Shown: positions 15,890 to 23,832, numbered from the stretch's first letter. The stretch is DNA of 47,148 nucleotides from Phenylobacterium aquaticum (GCF_022695515.1 NZ_JALDPT010000038.1:1-47148); one strand, 5' to 3'. Translations and numbers: made by a program. Notes: generated from the sequence alone by a model not told the origin.

Positions 15890-17181
15890 GCGCGGGCCAT
15901 GGCCCGTTGCAGGACCACGTCATAGGCGACCGCCGCGCGGTCCCAGTCGAACTGTTCACGGGCGTGCTTCAGCCCGGCCACGCTCATGGCGCTCCGCCGC
16001 GCCGGATCGTCCAGCAGCTGGCCCAGCGCCAGGGCCAGGGCGCGGCTGTCGCCCTTGCGCACCACCACGCCCGCGTCGCCCACCACCTCCGGCAGGGCCC
16101 CGCCGTCGGTCACCACCACCGGCGCGCCGCAGCACATGGCCTCCGCCGCCGGCAGGCCGAAGCCCTCATAGAGCGAGGGCGTCACGCAGATCGCCGCCTT
16201 GGCGTATTCCGCCACCACCTCGTCGCGGGTCAGGCCGTGGATGAAGCGGATCTTGTTGGTCAGGCCCAGGTCCTCGATCAGCTCCGCCGTCGGCCCCTCG
16301 CGCAGCTTGCCGATCACCACCAGCTCCAGCTCGGGCCGGGTGTCGACCAGCATGGCGTAGGCCTCGATCAGGTGCTTCAGCCCTTTCAGCGGCACATCGG
16401 CGCTGGCCGTGGTCAAGAGGCGCTCCGGTCGGCGGCGAATGTCGGGCTGCACCCGGAAGATGGTCTGGTCGATGCCCAGCGGGATCGGGGTGATGCGCTC
16501 GGGCGCGATGGCGAGGCACGCCGCCACGTCCTTGCCGGCCGCCTCCGAGACCACGATCACGTCCTTCAGCCGCGGCGCAACCTTCTCCTGCATCTTCAGG
16601 AAGCCGTACCACTGGCGGATCAGGGCCCGCATGCCCCACTGGGGTTCGGCCGCGAGCGCCAGTTCCAGGTCGCGGCGGATCGGATGATGGATCACGCCGA
16701 CCACCGGCAGGCCGCGCCGCTCGATATCGAGCAGGCCATAGGCGATGGACTGGTTGTCGAGCACGATGTCAAAGTCGCGGCGATGGCGGCGCAGATACTT
16801 CGCCGCCCGCCGGCCGAAGGTCTCCGGCTCCATGAACCGGCCGAGCCAGTGGCCGAAATATTCGCTCGTGTCCGCCCAGCTCTTCAGGTGCCGCCAGCGC
16901 AGGGCCCGGTGGCCGTTGTGCGGCTGGTTGTAGAGATCGAGCGAGGGGATCTTCACCAGGCCGACGCTCTCGTCGAGCTCCGGATAGGGCGGCCCGGACA
17001 GCACGGTCACCTTATGGCCCATCCGCGCCAGGGCCTCGGCCGCCTGGGCGAGATACACCCCCTGCCCGCCGACCCGGGGGTCCGAGCGATAGGACAGGAA
17101 GGCGATGCGCAGCGGGCGCGTCGTCTGGGAGGCCTTGGGGTGGGCGCGCGGAGCGCCGCGAAGGATCGGGGTCTCGAGCAT
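15883..17181 (-). CDS. Glycosyltransferase family 4 (GT-B fold)
   Basis: This 432-residue protein has an N-terminal GT-B donor-side start after a ~22-residue variable leader: LRIAFLSYRSDPRVGGQGVYLAQAAEALARMGHKVTVLSGPP, with the GGQG glycine loop. The C-terminal domain has RLLTTASADVPLKGLKHLIEAY, IRFIHGLTRDEVVAEYAKA and the retaining-GT signature EGFGLPAAEAMCCGAPVVVTDGGALPEV. No membrane segment is seen, so it is cytosolic or peripheral. It leads the leftward three-gene unit, 97 bp from the MatB stop. The donor and acceptor sugars are unknown. Confidence 0.9.
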   Translation of the reverse strand: MLETPILRGAPRAHPKASQTTRPLRIAFLSYRSDPRVGGQGVYLAQAAEALARMGHKVTVLSGPPYPELDESVGLVKIPSLDLYNQPHNGHRALRWRHLKSWADTSEYFGHWLGRFMEPETFGRRAAKYLRRHRRDFDIVLDNQSIAYGLLDIERRGLPVVGVIHHPIRRDLELALAAEPQWGMRALIRQWYGFLKMQEKVAPRLKDVIVVSEAAGKDVAACLAIAPERITPIPLGIDQTIFRVQPDIRRRPERLLTTASADVPLKGLKHLIEAYAMLVDTRPELELVVIGKLREGPTAELIEDLGLTNKIRFIHGLTRDEVVAEYAKAAICVTPSLYEGFGLPAAEAMCCGAPVVVTDGGALPEVVGDAGVVVRKGDSRALALALGQLLDDPARRSAMSVAGLKHAREQFDWDRAAVAYDVVLQRAMARAC

Positions 17182-17278
17182 CTGCGGCGTTCTAACGCAG
17201 GGCGCGCCCTAACCTAAACCCTCAATGGCGCCGACCCTGCCAAAACCGCGTGATGCGTGTCGGGAAGGCAATCCGCGG

Positions 17279-18676
17279 CTAGACGAACGTCCCGCCAAAC
17301 CGCTCCCGCAGCAGGTTCTTCTGCACCTTGCCCATGGCGTTGCGCGGCAGGTCGTCGACGAAGAACACCCGCTTCGGCGTCTTGAACGCCGCCAGCTGTT
17401 CGCGCGCCGCGGCGATCATCGCCGCCTCGTCGCCCTGGCCGATCACCACCGCCACCACCGCCTCGCCGAAGTCCGGATGCGGGACGCCGACCACCGCGCT
17501 CTCGGTGACCCCGGCCATCTCGTCCAGCACCAGCTCGACCTCCTTCGGATAGACGTTGTAGCCGCCCGAGATGATCAGGTCCTTGGCCCGGCCGGAGATC
17601 CACACCCGTCCGTCCGCATCCTGGCGGCCCACGTCTCCGGTGATGAAGAAGCCGTCGGCGGTGAATTCCTCGGCGGTCTTTTCCGGCATCCGCCAATAGC
17701 CGCCGAACACCGACGGCCCGCGGATCTCGATGACCCCGGTCGCCTCCCCGCCCCTGATCCGCAGCTCGACGCCCGGCAGGGGGAAGCCGACGCTGCCGGC
17801 GATGCGGTCGCCGCCCAGGGGATTTGAGGTGATGATCACCGCCTCGCTCATGCCGTAGCGCTCCAGGATGCGCTGACCCGTGCGCGCCTCGAACTCGGCG
17901 AAGGTGGATTCCAGCAGGGGCGCCGAGCCGCAGACGAACAGGCGCATGTGGGCGGCGGCCTCGCGGGTGAAGCCCGGCGCGGCCAGGAGGCGCGTGTAGA
18001 AGGTCGGCACCCCCATCATCACGCTCGATCGCTTCAACCCGGCCAGAACCTCGGCGTCATCGAACTTCGCCAGCCAGACCATGGGACAGCCCGACAGGAA
18101 GGCGCAGTGCAGGGCCACGAACAGCCCGTGCACATGGAAGATCGGCAGGGCGTGCAGCAGCACGTCGTCCGGCGAAAATCCCCAGGCCTGGTGCAGGGCC
18201 AGAGCATTGGCCGCCAGATTGCCGTGGCTGAGCATCGCCCCCTTGGACCGCCCGGTGGTCCCCGAGGTGTAGATGATCGCGGCGAGGTCGCCGTCCTCCC
18301 GCGCCGTGGTCTCGGTGACCGGCGCCCATTCCGCGGCCTCCGCCGCGAAGGCCACAGGGTCGGTGATGAACACCTTGGGCTCGGCGTCCTTCAGGAAATA
18401 GTCGACCTCGCTCGGCGTATAGGCCTGGTTCAGGGGCAGGAAGACCGCGCCGATCTTCAGCGCCGCCAGATAGACCATCACCCCTTCCGCCGACTTGGCC
18501 GCCTGCAGCGCCACCCGGTCGCCAACCGCGACGCCCTTGTCCTTCAGCAACGCCGCGATCCGCCCGACGCCCGCCTCCAACGCCCCGTAAGAAATCTCCG
18601 TCCCATCACTCAGGATGAAACAGGCCCTGGTCCGATCCGCCGGAAACCGGGACGCAAGCAGGTCATAGAGATTCAT
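17279..18676 (-). CDS. matB: Malonyl-CoA synthetase (malonate--CoA ligase) MatB
   Basis: This 465-residue member of the AMP-forming acyl-CoA ligase family starts at the ATG at 18676. Motifs are AAIIYTSGTTGRSKGAMLSH (P-loop, near 135-155), LPIFHVHGLFVALHCAFLSG near 185, MMGVPTFYTRLLAAPGFT near 228, LERYGMSEAVI near 282, GFFITGDVG near 350 and DLPRNAMGKVQKN near 440. The HALPIFHVHGLF and VPTFYTRLL segments match what I know of MatB, which makes malonyl-CoA from malonate and may also take methylmalonate. Known MatB proteins are slightly longer (about 500). No malonate transporter or decarboxylase is adjacent; the gene is alone between a GT4 operon and a repeat region. Confidence 0.85.
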   Translation of the reverse strand: MNLYDLLASRFPADRTRACFILSDGTEISYGALEAGVGRIAALLKDKGVAVGDRVALQAAKSAEGVMVYLAALKIGAVFLPLNQAYTPSEVDYFLKDAEPKVFITDPVAFAAEAAEWAPVTETTAREDGDLAAIIYTSGTTGRSKGAMLSHGNLAANALALHQAWGFSPDDVLLHALPIFHVHGLFVALHCAFLSGCPMVWLAKFDDAEVLAGLKRSSVMMGVPTFYTRLLAAPGFTREAAAHMRLFVCGSAPLLESTFAEFEARTGQRILERYGMSEAVIITSNPLGGDRIAGSVGFPLPGVELRIRGGEATGVIEIRGPSVFGGYWRMPEKTAEEFTADGFFITGDVGRQDADGRVWISGRAKDLIISGGYNVYPKEVELVLDEMAGVTESAVVGVPHPDFGEAVVAVVIGQGDEAAMIAAAREQLAAFKTPKRVFFVDDLPRNAMGKVQKNLLRERFGGTFV

Positions 18677-18738
18677 GCGGGCCTCGTGAGGTGGTGATCC
18701 GATATGGCGGAGAGGACGCGAGCGAAGCAACTCCCCCT

Positions 18739-18866
18739 CCGCTCATCCCGGCGAATGCCGGGACCCAGATCATATGGCTCAGCGTATGTGGCCAGGGCTC
18801 AACACGACAGAACGATCACGCTCAGCGCTTTAGGATCTGGATCCCGGCCTTCGCCGGGATGAGCGG
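18739..18866. repeat. 128-bp palindromic element, copy A (left of GIY-YIG gene)
   Basis: This 128-bp imperfect palindrome has 33-bp arms of the form CCGCTCATCCCGGCGAATGC...AGATC, with two mismatches in this copy, and a 62-bp centre containing ATATGGCTCAGCG and GCTCAGCGCTTTAG. It is identical in length and nearly identical in sequence to 19246-19373. The arm motif (TCATCCCGGCGAA.GCCGGGACCCAG) is a very widespread intergenic palindrome in alphaproteobacteria. This copy begins just upstream of matB and ends 23 bp before the GIY-YIG stop, so it may also serve as a transcription end for that gene. Confidence 0.88.
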
Positions 18867-18889
18867 TATTTGAGGGGGTTCAGCCTCCC

Positions 18890-19186
18890 TCAAAACGCCA
18901 GCAAATTGTTCAGCTCCTCCCCCAGATCCCGCCAGGTCGGATTGGCCTCCTCGATCAGCAGCAGCTTCCATGACCGCCGCCACTCCTTGATCTGCCGTTC
19001 CCGCCGAAAAGCGCCGGATCGGGTCTCGAAATTTTCGAACCACACCAGCAGCTTCACGCCGTGCGTCTTGGTGAACCCCGGAAAGGTCCCCGTGCGGTGC
19101 TGCTCCACGCGCCTGGGCAAACAGTCCGTGGAACCCACATAGATGGTTCCATTTCGCTGGCTCGCCATGATGTAGGCATAGAACAT
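18890..19186 (-). CDS. GIY-YIG nuclease domain protein (YhbQ/UvrC-N type), repeat-associated
   Basis: This 98-residue stand-alone GIY-YIG domain has the paired tyrosine motifs YAYIMAS (residues 3-9) and GTIYVGSTD (13-21), the arginine-rich helix LPRRVEQHRTG, and the block GAFRRERQIKEWRR (58-71), which carries the metal-binding glutamate. Small proteins of this type (COG2827) are thought to be single-strand or structure-specific nucleases, but their role is not settled. The gene lies between two directly repeated 128-bp palindromes, one 23 bp past its stop and one 59 bp before its start, an arrangement like that of REP-associated enzymes. No second domain or transposase motif is present. Confidence 0.85.
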   Translation of the reverse strand: MFYAYIMASQRNGTIYVGSTDCLPRRVEQHRTGTFPGFTKTHGVKLLVWFENFETRSGAFRRERQIKEWRRSWKLLLIEEANPTWRDLGEELNNLLAF

Positions 19187-19245
19187 GTTGCCATTATGTT
19201 CCGCTCGCTCGCCCCCATCAAGCCCTCCCGCAAGTCCCCCAAAAT

Positions 19246-19373
19246 CCGCTCATCCCGGCGAATGCCGGGACCCAGATCATATGGCTCAGCGTGTGTGGCT
19301 AGGGCTCAACAGGACAGAACGATCAAGCTCAGCGCTTTAGGATCTGGGTCCCGGCATTCGCCGGGATGAGCGG
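19246..19373. repeat. 128-bp palindromic element, copy B (right of GIY-YIG gene)
   Basis: The arms 19246-19278 and 19341-19373 are perfect 33-bp reverse complements, flanking a 62-bp centre. By eye it differs from copy A at about six positions (four in the centre, two in the right arm) and is in the same orientation. It lies in the leader of the GIY-YIG gene. Perfect arms here and imperfect arms in copy A suggest that B is the younger or better-maintained copy. Confidence 0.88.
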
Positions 19374-19599
19374 AGGGAGGGAGAGCGCTTTAGGAATTAA
19401 TTTATAATATATATCAATACCTTCACTAACCTCCCACCCCGTCAAACCCCCCTCGTCCATGTTGACGTCAAACCGGCGAGGGCGATTCAGGTCGGCGATT
19501 TCCGGGCCTTCGGGTTAGAATGCCCGTGGTCTTTCTCATCGTCATCGCGACACGCGGCGCGATTTCCCAAAGCCCCCTCCCCCATGCCATAGGCCGCGC
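19374..19599. other. Gene-free spacer with an AT-rich island
   Basis: Together with copy B this forms a 413-bp stretch without a gene. At 19388-19420 there is a 33-bp tract rich in A and T (TTAATTTATAATATATATC), very unusual here, directly after a partial repeat of the palindrome's GCGCTTTAGGA. Such tracts can be protein-binding sites (IHF, H-NS-like) or promoters. The rest, up to the flavoprotein start, is C/T-rich with no gene or clear terminator. Confidence 0.5.
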
Positions 19600-20778
19600 A
19601 TGGAAACCTTCGACGTCATCATCATCGGCGCCGGCGCGGCGGGCATGATGTGCGCCATCGAGGCGGGCAAGCGCGGGCGCAGCGTGCTGGTCCTCGACCA
19701 CGCCAAGGCGGCGGGCGAGAAGATCCGCATCTCCGGCGGCGGGCGCTGCAACTTCACCAACATCAACACCAATCCGCAGAACTTCCTGACCGCCAATCCG
19801 GGCTTCCAGATCTCGGCCCTGCGCCGGTTCCGGCCGCGGGACTTCATCGCCCTGGTCGATCGCCACCACATCGCCTGGCATGAGAAGACCCTGGGCCAGC
19901 TGTTCTGCGACGACAGCGCCCGCCAGATCATCGACATGCTGCTGCAGGAGATGGCCGAGGTCGGCGCGGACCTTCGTCTCGAAACCGCCGTCGACCGCAT
20001 CGACCGGACCGAGACCGGCTTCAGCCTTTCGGCCGGCGGCCGCCAGATCGGCTGCGCCAGCCTGGTCGTCGCCACCGGCGGCAAGTCGATCCCTAAGATG
20101 GGCGCCACCGGCTTCGGCTATGAGGTCGCCGCCCAGTTCGGTGTGCCGGTCATCGCCACCCGTCCGGCCCTCGTCCCCCTCACCTTCGAGATCGGCCTCC
20201 TGGAGCGCCTCAAGCCCCTGGCCGGGGTCGGGCTGGACGCCAGGATCGCCCACGGCAAGACCCGCTTCTCCGAGGCCATGCTGTTCACCCACCGGGGGCT
20301 GAGCGGCCCCGCCGTCCTGCAGATCTCGTCCTACTGGCGCGAGGGCGACGAGATCGCGCTGGACATGGCGCCAGGGACGGACGTCTACGCCGAGCTGCGC
20401 GCCGCCCGGGCCGAGAACGGCCGCCAGAGCGTGGTCACGGCCCTGGCGCGCCATGTGCCCAAGCGCCTGGCTCAGTTGCTGGTCGATCAGTCCGGCTTCG
20501 TCGGCAATCTGGCCGACGCCTCCGACAAGGTCCTGCGCCCCCTCGCCGACGCGGTGAACGCCTGGCGGGTGAAGCCGGTGGGCTCGGAAGGCTATCGCAC
20601 GGCCGAGGTCACCCTGGGCGGCGTCGACACCACGGCGCTCGACAGCCGCACCCTGCAGGTCAAGGCGGTCCCCGGCCTCTATTTCATCGGCGAGGTGGTC
20701 GACGTCACCGGCTGGCTGGGCGGCTATAACTTCCAGTGGGCCTGGGCCAGCGGCTGGAGCGCCGGCCAGTCGGTCTAG
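19600..20778 (+). CDS. YhiN/BaiN-family NAD(P)/FAD-dependent oxidoreductase (HI0933-like)
   Basis: This 392-residue flavoprotein has the N-terminal FAD loop DVIIIGAGAAGMMCAIEAGKRG (residues 5-26), the family hallmark AGEKIRISGGGRCNFTN (near 42-58), LVVATGGKSIPKMGATGFGY near 158 and the C-terminal EVTLGGVDTTALDS...GLYFIGEVVDVTGWLGGYNFQWAW. This is the HI0933/YhiN group, often labelled aminoacetone oxidase or BaiN-like. Its physiological substrate in most bacteria is unknown. Its stop overlaps the stop of the converging pseudouridine synthase within a shared CTAG. Confidence 0.9.
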   Translation: METFDVIIIGAGAAGMMCAIEAGKRGRSVLVLDHAKAAGEKIRISGGGRCNFTNINTNPQNFLTANPGFQISALRRFRPRDFIALVDRHHIAWHEKTLGQLFCDDSARQIIDMLLQEMAEVGADLRLETAVDRIDRTETGFSLSAGGRQIGCASLVVATGGKSIPKMGATGFGYEVAAQFGVPVIATRPALVPLTFEIGLLERLKPLAGVGLDARIAHGKTRFSEAMLFTHRGLSGPAVLQISSYWREGDEIALDMAPGTDVYAELRAARAENGRQSVVTALARHVPKRLAQLLVDQSGFVGNLADASDKVLRPLADAVNAWRVKPVGSEGYRTAEVTLGGVDTTALDSRTLQVKAVPGLYFIGEVVDVTGWLGGYNFQWAWASGWSAGQSV

Positions 20779-21551
20779 GCGGCGCTCACCGAGGCCGCGA
20801 TCAGGGCCGCCTTCTCCTGGGCGGTCAGCACCCGCCACTTGCCCTGGGGCAGATTGCCCAGCCGAAGTGGCCCGATCCGCACCCGGAACAGGTCGAGCAC
20901 GCCCAGATCGACCAGGTCGCACATCCGGCGGATCTGGCGATTGCGCCCCTCGGTCAGCACGAAGCGGATCGTCTGCTCGCCGCTGACCCAGACCTTGGCG
21001 GGCTTCAGCTGGCGGCCGTCCAGGGACAGGCCGTGGTGCAGCTTGGCCAGCTTGCCCTCGGTGATCGCGCCGGACACCTTGACCACATATTCCTTGTCGA
21101 GCTCGGAATTGGGACCGATCACCGCCTTGGCGACCACCCCGTCGTCGGACAGGATCAGCAGGCCGCGGCTGTCCTGATCGAGGCGGCCGACGGGGGCGAG
21201 CCGCGTGTCGCGGTCAGGAATGGTCGGGCTCTCGCCGACCAGGGCCGAACGGGTCAGCAGCCGGACCGCCGGGATCTGCTTGCCCTCCGGCTGGGCCGAG
21301 ACCACGCCGGTCGGCTTGTGCAGCACCACGGTGAAGCCGCTCTCGATCTTGGCCTGGGCGCTGTCGCTCAAACTGAGGGTCTGGCCGGTCTGGATCTTGC
21401 GGCCGGCGTCCAGGACCGTCTCGCCGTCGATGGCGACCAGGCCCTGGGCGATCAGGGCGTCGGCCTCGCGCCGCGAGCACACGCCGCTCTGGGCCAGCCA
21501 ACGATTGATTCGCTGGGGCTCGGCTTCGTCATAGGTTCGGGTCCAAGCCAT
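20775..21551 (-). CDS. rluF: 23S rRNA pseudouridine synthase, RsuA/RluB/E/F family (RluF-like)
   Basis: This 258-residue protein has an N-terminal S4 RNA-binding domain (INRWLAQSGVCSRREADALIAQGLVAIDG, residues 14-42), then a pseudouridine synthase core with LHKPTGVVSAQP near 77 and the catalytic aspartate block APVGRLDQDSRGLLILSDDG near 120. LTEGRNRQIRRMCDLVDL follows near 200. It lacks RluB's long basic tail. The RNRQIRRMC segment and the size fit RluF-type enzymes, which modify U2604/U2605 in the peptidyl-transferase region, although the exact target within the family is inferred. It is convergent with the YhiN-like gene. Confidence 0.85.
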   Translation of the reverse strand: MAWTRTYDEAEPQRINRWLAQSGVCSRREADALIAQGLVAIDGETVLDAGRKIQTGQTLSLSDSAQAKIESGFTVVLHKPTGVVSAQPEGKQIPAVRLLTRSALVGESPTIPDRDTRLAPVGRLDQDSRGLLILSDDGVVAKAVIGPNSELDKEYVVKVSGAITEGKLAKLHHGLSLDGRQLKPAKVWVSGEQTIRFVLTEGRNRQIRRMCDLVDLGVLDLFRVRIGPLRLGNLPQGKWRVLTAQEKAALIAASVSAA

Positions 21552-21732
21552 GCGCCTTCCTAGGTCGGCGACCCGGGCCCCGCAAGCCGCCCCGCCCGGC
21601 CGGATGGAACGCCCGTCGGGCTCAGGGGTTGATCCGGCGCCGACAGGCCGGAAAAATCTTCGAGGGTCGGGAACCTAAAGCGCCGCAGTTCGCTCCGTTA
21701 GGGTGAATGCGCCTATGAGAGGGTTCCCCGCC

Positions 21733-22320
21733 ATGCAAGCCAAGACCGCCGAAGACACCTTTCGCGACGACCTGGTCGGCCTGATCCCCCACATGAGAGC
21801 CTTTGCCCGTTCGCTGACCGGCGACGCGGCCCAGGCCGACGACCTGGCCCAGGAGGCCCTGGCCAAGGCCTGGGACAAGCGCTCCAGCTTCGAGCCGGGC
21901 ACCAATCTGAAGGCCTGGGTCTTCATGATCGTCCGCAACCAGTTCTTCTCCGACAAACGCCGCTCGTGGCGCAGCCAGCCGCTGGATCCGGAAGTGGCCG
22001 AGCGGACCCTGGTCGCCACCTCGAACCCCATCGCCACGCTGGAGCTGGACGAAGTCCGCCGCGCCCTGTTGCGCCTGCCGGAAGACCAGCGCGAGGCTCT
22101 GATCCTGATCGGCGCCGGCGGCCTCTCCTATGAGGAAGCCGCCGAGATCTGCGGCGCCGCCGTCGGCACCATCAAGAGCCGCGTCAGCCGCGCCCGCGAC
22201 CGTCTGGCCCTGCTGCTGCTCGAAGGCGACTACGAGGACGACGCCACCCTGCCCAGCGACGCCATGGCCTGCATCTTCGCCCAGATCGACCAGATCCGCG
22301 CCCTGCGCCACGCGGCCTGA
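21733..22320 (+). CDS. ECF RNA polymerase sigma factor, EcfG (ECF15)-like
   Basis: This 195-residue sigma factor has region 2 (LIPHMRAFARSLTGDAAQADDLAQEALAKAW...NLKAWVFMIVRNQFFSDKRR) and region 4 (RALLRLPEDQREALILIGAGGLSYEEAAEICGAAVGTIKSRVSRARDRL). The region 4 sequence closely resembles EcfG, the general stress response sigma of alphaproteobacteria. No phyR or nepR is adjacent, so this is more likely an accessory paralogue (as SigU is in Caulobacter) than the main EcfG. Starts at GTG 21703 and ATG 21715 are also open; ATG 21733 is preferred because GAGAGGG lies at 21717-21723. A 10-bp hairpin follows the stop. Confidence 0.88.
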   Translation: MQAKTAEDTFRDDLVGLIPHMRAFARSLTGDAAQADDLAQEALAKAWDKRSSFEPGTNLKAWVFMIVRNQFFSDKRRSWRSQPLDPEVAERTLVATSNPIATLELDEVRRALLRLPEDQREALILIGAGGLSYEEAAEICGAAVGTIKSRVSRARDRLALLLLEGDYEDDATLPSDAMACIFAQIDQIRALRHAA

Positions 22321-22353
22321 GGCCCCTCTTCAAAGCACTCCCGTGATCAGGCA

Positions 22354-22379
22354 CGGTCGGGACCTCCGAGTCCCGACCG
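22354..22379 (+). terminator. Hairpin between sigma factor and manD
   Basis: A perfect 10-bp stem CGGTCGGGAC / GTCCCGACCG with a six-base loop lies 33 bp after the sigma factor stop. No T-run follows, and the stem ends nine bases before the manD ATG. It could be an intrinsic-like end for the sigma message or a fold masking manD ribosome entry; the sequence does not decide between them. Confidence 0.5.
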
Positions 22380-22388
22380 AGGCCGCCT

Positions 22389-23597
22389 ATGAAGATCACC
22401 GACGCCCGCGTCATCGTCACCAGCCCTGGACGCAACTTCGTCACCCTGAAGATCGTCACCGACCAGGGGATCTATGGCATCGGCGACGCGACCCTCAACG
22501 GGCGGGAAAAGGCGGTGGTCGCCTATCTCGAGGACCATGTGATCCCGGTCCTGATCGGCCGCGACGCCCGCCGCATCGAGGACATCTGGCAATATCTCTA
22601 TCGCGGGGCCTATTGGCGCAGGGGCCCCGTCACCATGCGGGCCATCGCCGCCGTGGACGTCGCCCTGTGGGACATCAAGGGCAAGGCGCTCGGCGCGCCG
22701 CTCTATGACCTCCTGGGAGGAAAGAGCCGTGAGGGCGTCATGGTCTATGGCCACGCCAACGGCGCCGACATCGCCCACACCTGCGACGAGGTCGGGCGCT
22801 ATATCGAGATGGGCTACAAGGCCATCCGCGCCCAGTCCGGCATTCCCGGCATCGACAAGGCCTACGGCGTCGGGCGCGGCGACATGTTCTATGAGCCGGC
22901 CGACGCGGCCCTGCCCACCGAGACGGTCTGGTCGACCCCGAAATACCTCGACCATACCCCCAAGCTGTTCGAGGCCTTGCGCGAGCGGTTCGGCATGGAG
23001 CCGCACCTGCTGCACGACGCCCATCACCGCCTGACCCCGCTGGAGGCCGCCCAGCTCGGCAAGTCGCTGGAGCCCTTCCGGCTGTTCTGGCTGGAGGACG
23101 TGACCCCGGCCGAGAACCAAGAGGCCTTCCGCCTGATCCGGCGCCACACTACTACGCCGCTGGCGGTAGGCGAGGTGTTCAACACCATTTGGGATTGCAA
23201 GGACCTGATCCAGGAACAGCTGATCGACTACATCCGGGCCACGATCGTCGGCGCGGGCGGGGTCACCCATCTGCGGCGGATCGCCGACTTCGCGGCGCTC
23301 TGGCAGGTGCGCACCGGCTGCCATGGCGCGACCGACCTGTCGCCGGTGACCATGGGCGCCGCGCTGCATTTCGACACCTGGGTCCCCAACATCGGCGTCC
23401 AGGAATACATGCGCCACACGCCTGAGACCGACGCCGTATTCCCGCGCGCCTATAGCTTCGCGGACGGACTCCTGTTCCCGGGGGACGCGCCGGGACATGG
23501 CGTGGACATTGATGAGGCGCTCGCCGCCAAGTACCCATACGACGCTCGGCAGCTTCCGGTTGCGAGACTTGAAGATGGGACGATGTGGAACTGGTGA
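22389..23597 (+). CDS. manD: D-mannonate dehydratase ManD (enolase superfamily)
   Basis: The protein is 402 residues, the usual ManD length. It has the capping domain followed by the (beta/alpha)7-beta barrel. The metal ligands are Asp210 (in LLHDAHHRL, with His212), Glu236 (in WLEDVTPAE) and Glu262 (in AVGEVF). These positions coincide with the numbering I recall for characterised ManD enzymes. The RAQSGIPG loop near 147, VWSTPKYLDH near 180 and HGATDLSPVTMG near 313 also match. The enzyme dehydrates D-mannonate to 2-keto-3-deoxygluconate in glucuronate breakdown; some family members have only low activity. No other uronate genes are near. Confidence 0.88.
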   Translation: MKITDARVIVTSPGRNFVTLKIVTDQGIYGIGDATLNGREKAVVAYLEDHVIPVLIGRDARRIEDIWQYLYRGAYWRRGPVTMRAIAAVDVALWDIKGKALGAPLYDLLGGKSREGVMVYGHANGADIAHTCDEVGRYIEMGYKAIRAQSGIPGIDKAYGVGRGDMFYEPADAALPTETVWSTPKYLDHTPKLFEALRERFGMEPHLLHDAHHRLTPLEAAQLGKSLEPFRLFWLEDVTPAENQEAFRLIRRHTTTPLAVGEVFNTIWDCKDLIQEQLIDYIRATIVGAGGVTHLRRIADFAALWQVRTGCHGATDLSPVTMGAALHFDTWVPNIGVQEYMRHTPETDAVFPRAYSFADGLLFPGDAPGHGVDIDEALAAKYPYDARQLPVARLEDGTMWNW

Positions 23598-23651
23598 AAG
23601 CCTGGGCGAGGCGGACATTTATACTCAAAACGGTGCGACCCGCCGAATTCG

Positions 23652-23667
23652 TTAAGGCCTCATTTAC
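23652..23667 (+). promoter_or_regulatory. CtrA-like box upstream of the chemoreceptor
   Basis: TTAA-N7-TTTAC at 23652-23667 is one base from the CtrA consensus TTAA-N7-TTAAC. CtrA controls cell-cycle and motility genes in Caulobacter and relatives. It lies about 165 bp before the chemoreceptor start, in a 235-bp gene-free leader. A single near-match is weak evidence. Confidence 0.3.
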
Positions 23668-23832
23668 CTTCCCGCCACAACCCTGCGCGGCATTCTGACC
23701 CACCACTAAACTGGTCAAAATCTAGGTGTCTGGCGCAGCGGAGCCTCTCCGCGCGGCGGCTCCCTGGCGTGCGGGGCTATGCCTGGATCATCAGGCGCGC
23801 CCCTTCAGCTTTGAGGACGAAGGGTGACGAGT

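Noticed and set aside
18739..19373. CRISPR array or composite transposon
   Set aside because: Only two copies of a palindrome flank a single GIY-YIG gene; there are no regular spacers, cas genes, transposase or target-site duplication visible.
21670..21699. GGAAC ... CGTT upstream of the ECF sigma factor as an EcfG-type promoter
   Set aside because: Both half-motifs are present, but the spacer is 21 bases, longer than the 16-17 usual for EcfG promoters, so autoregulation is not supported.
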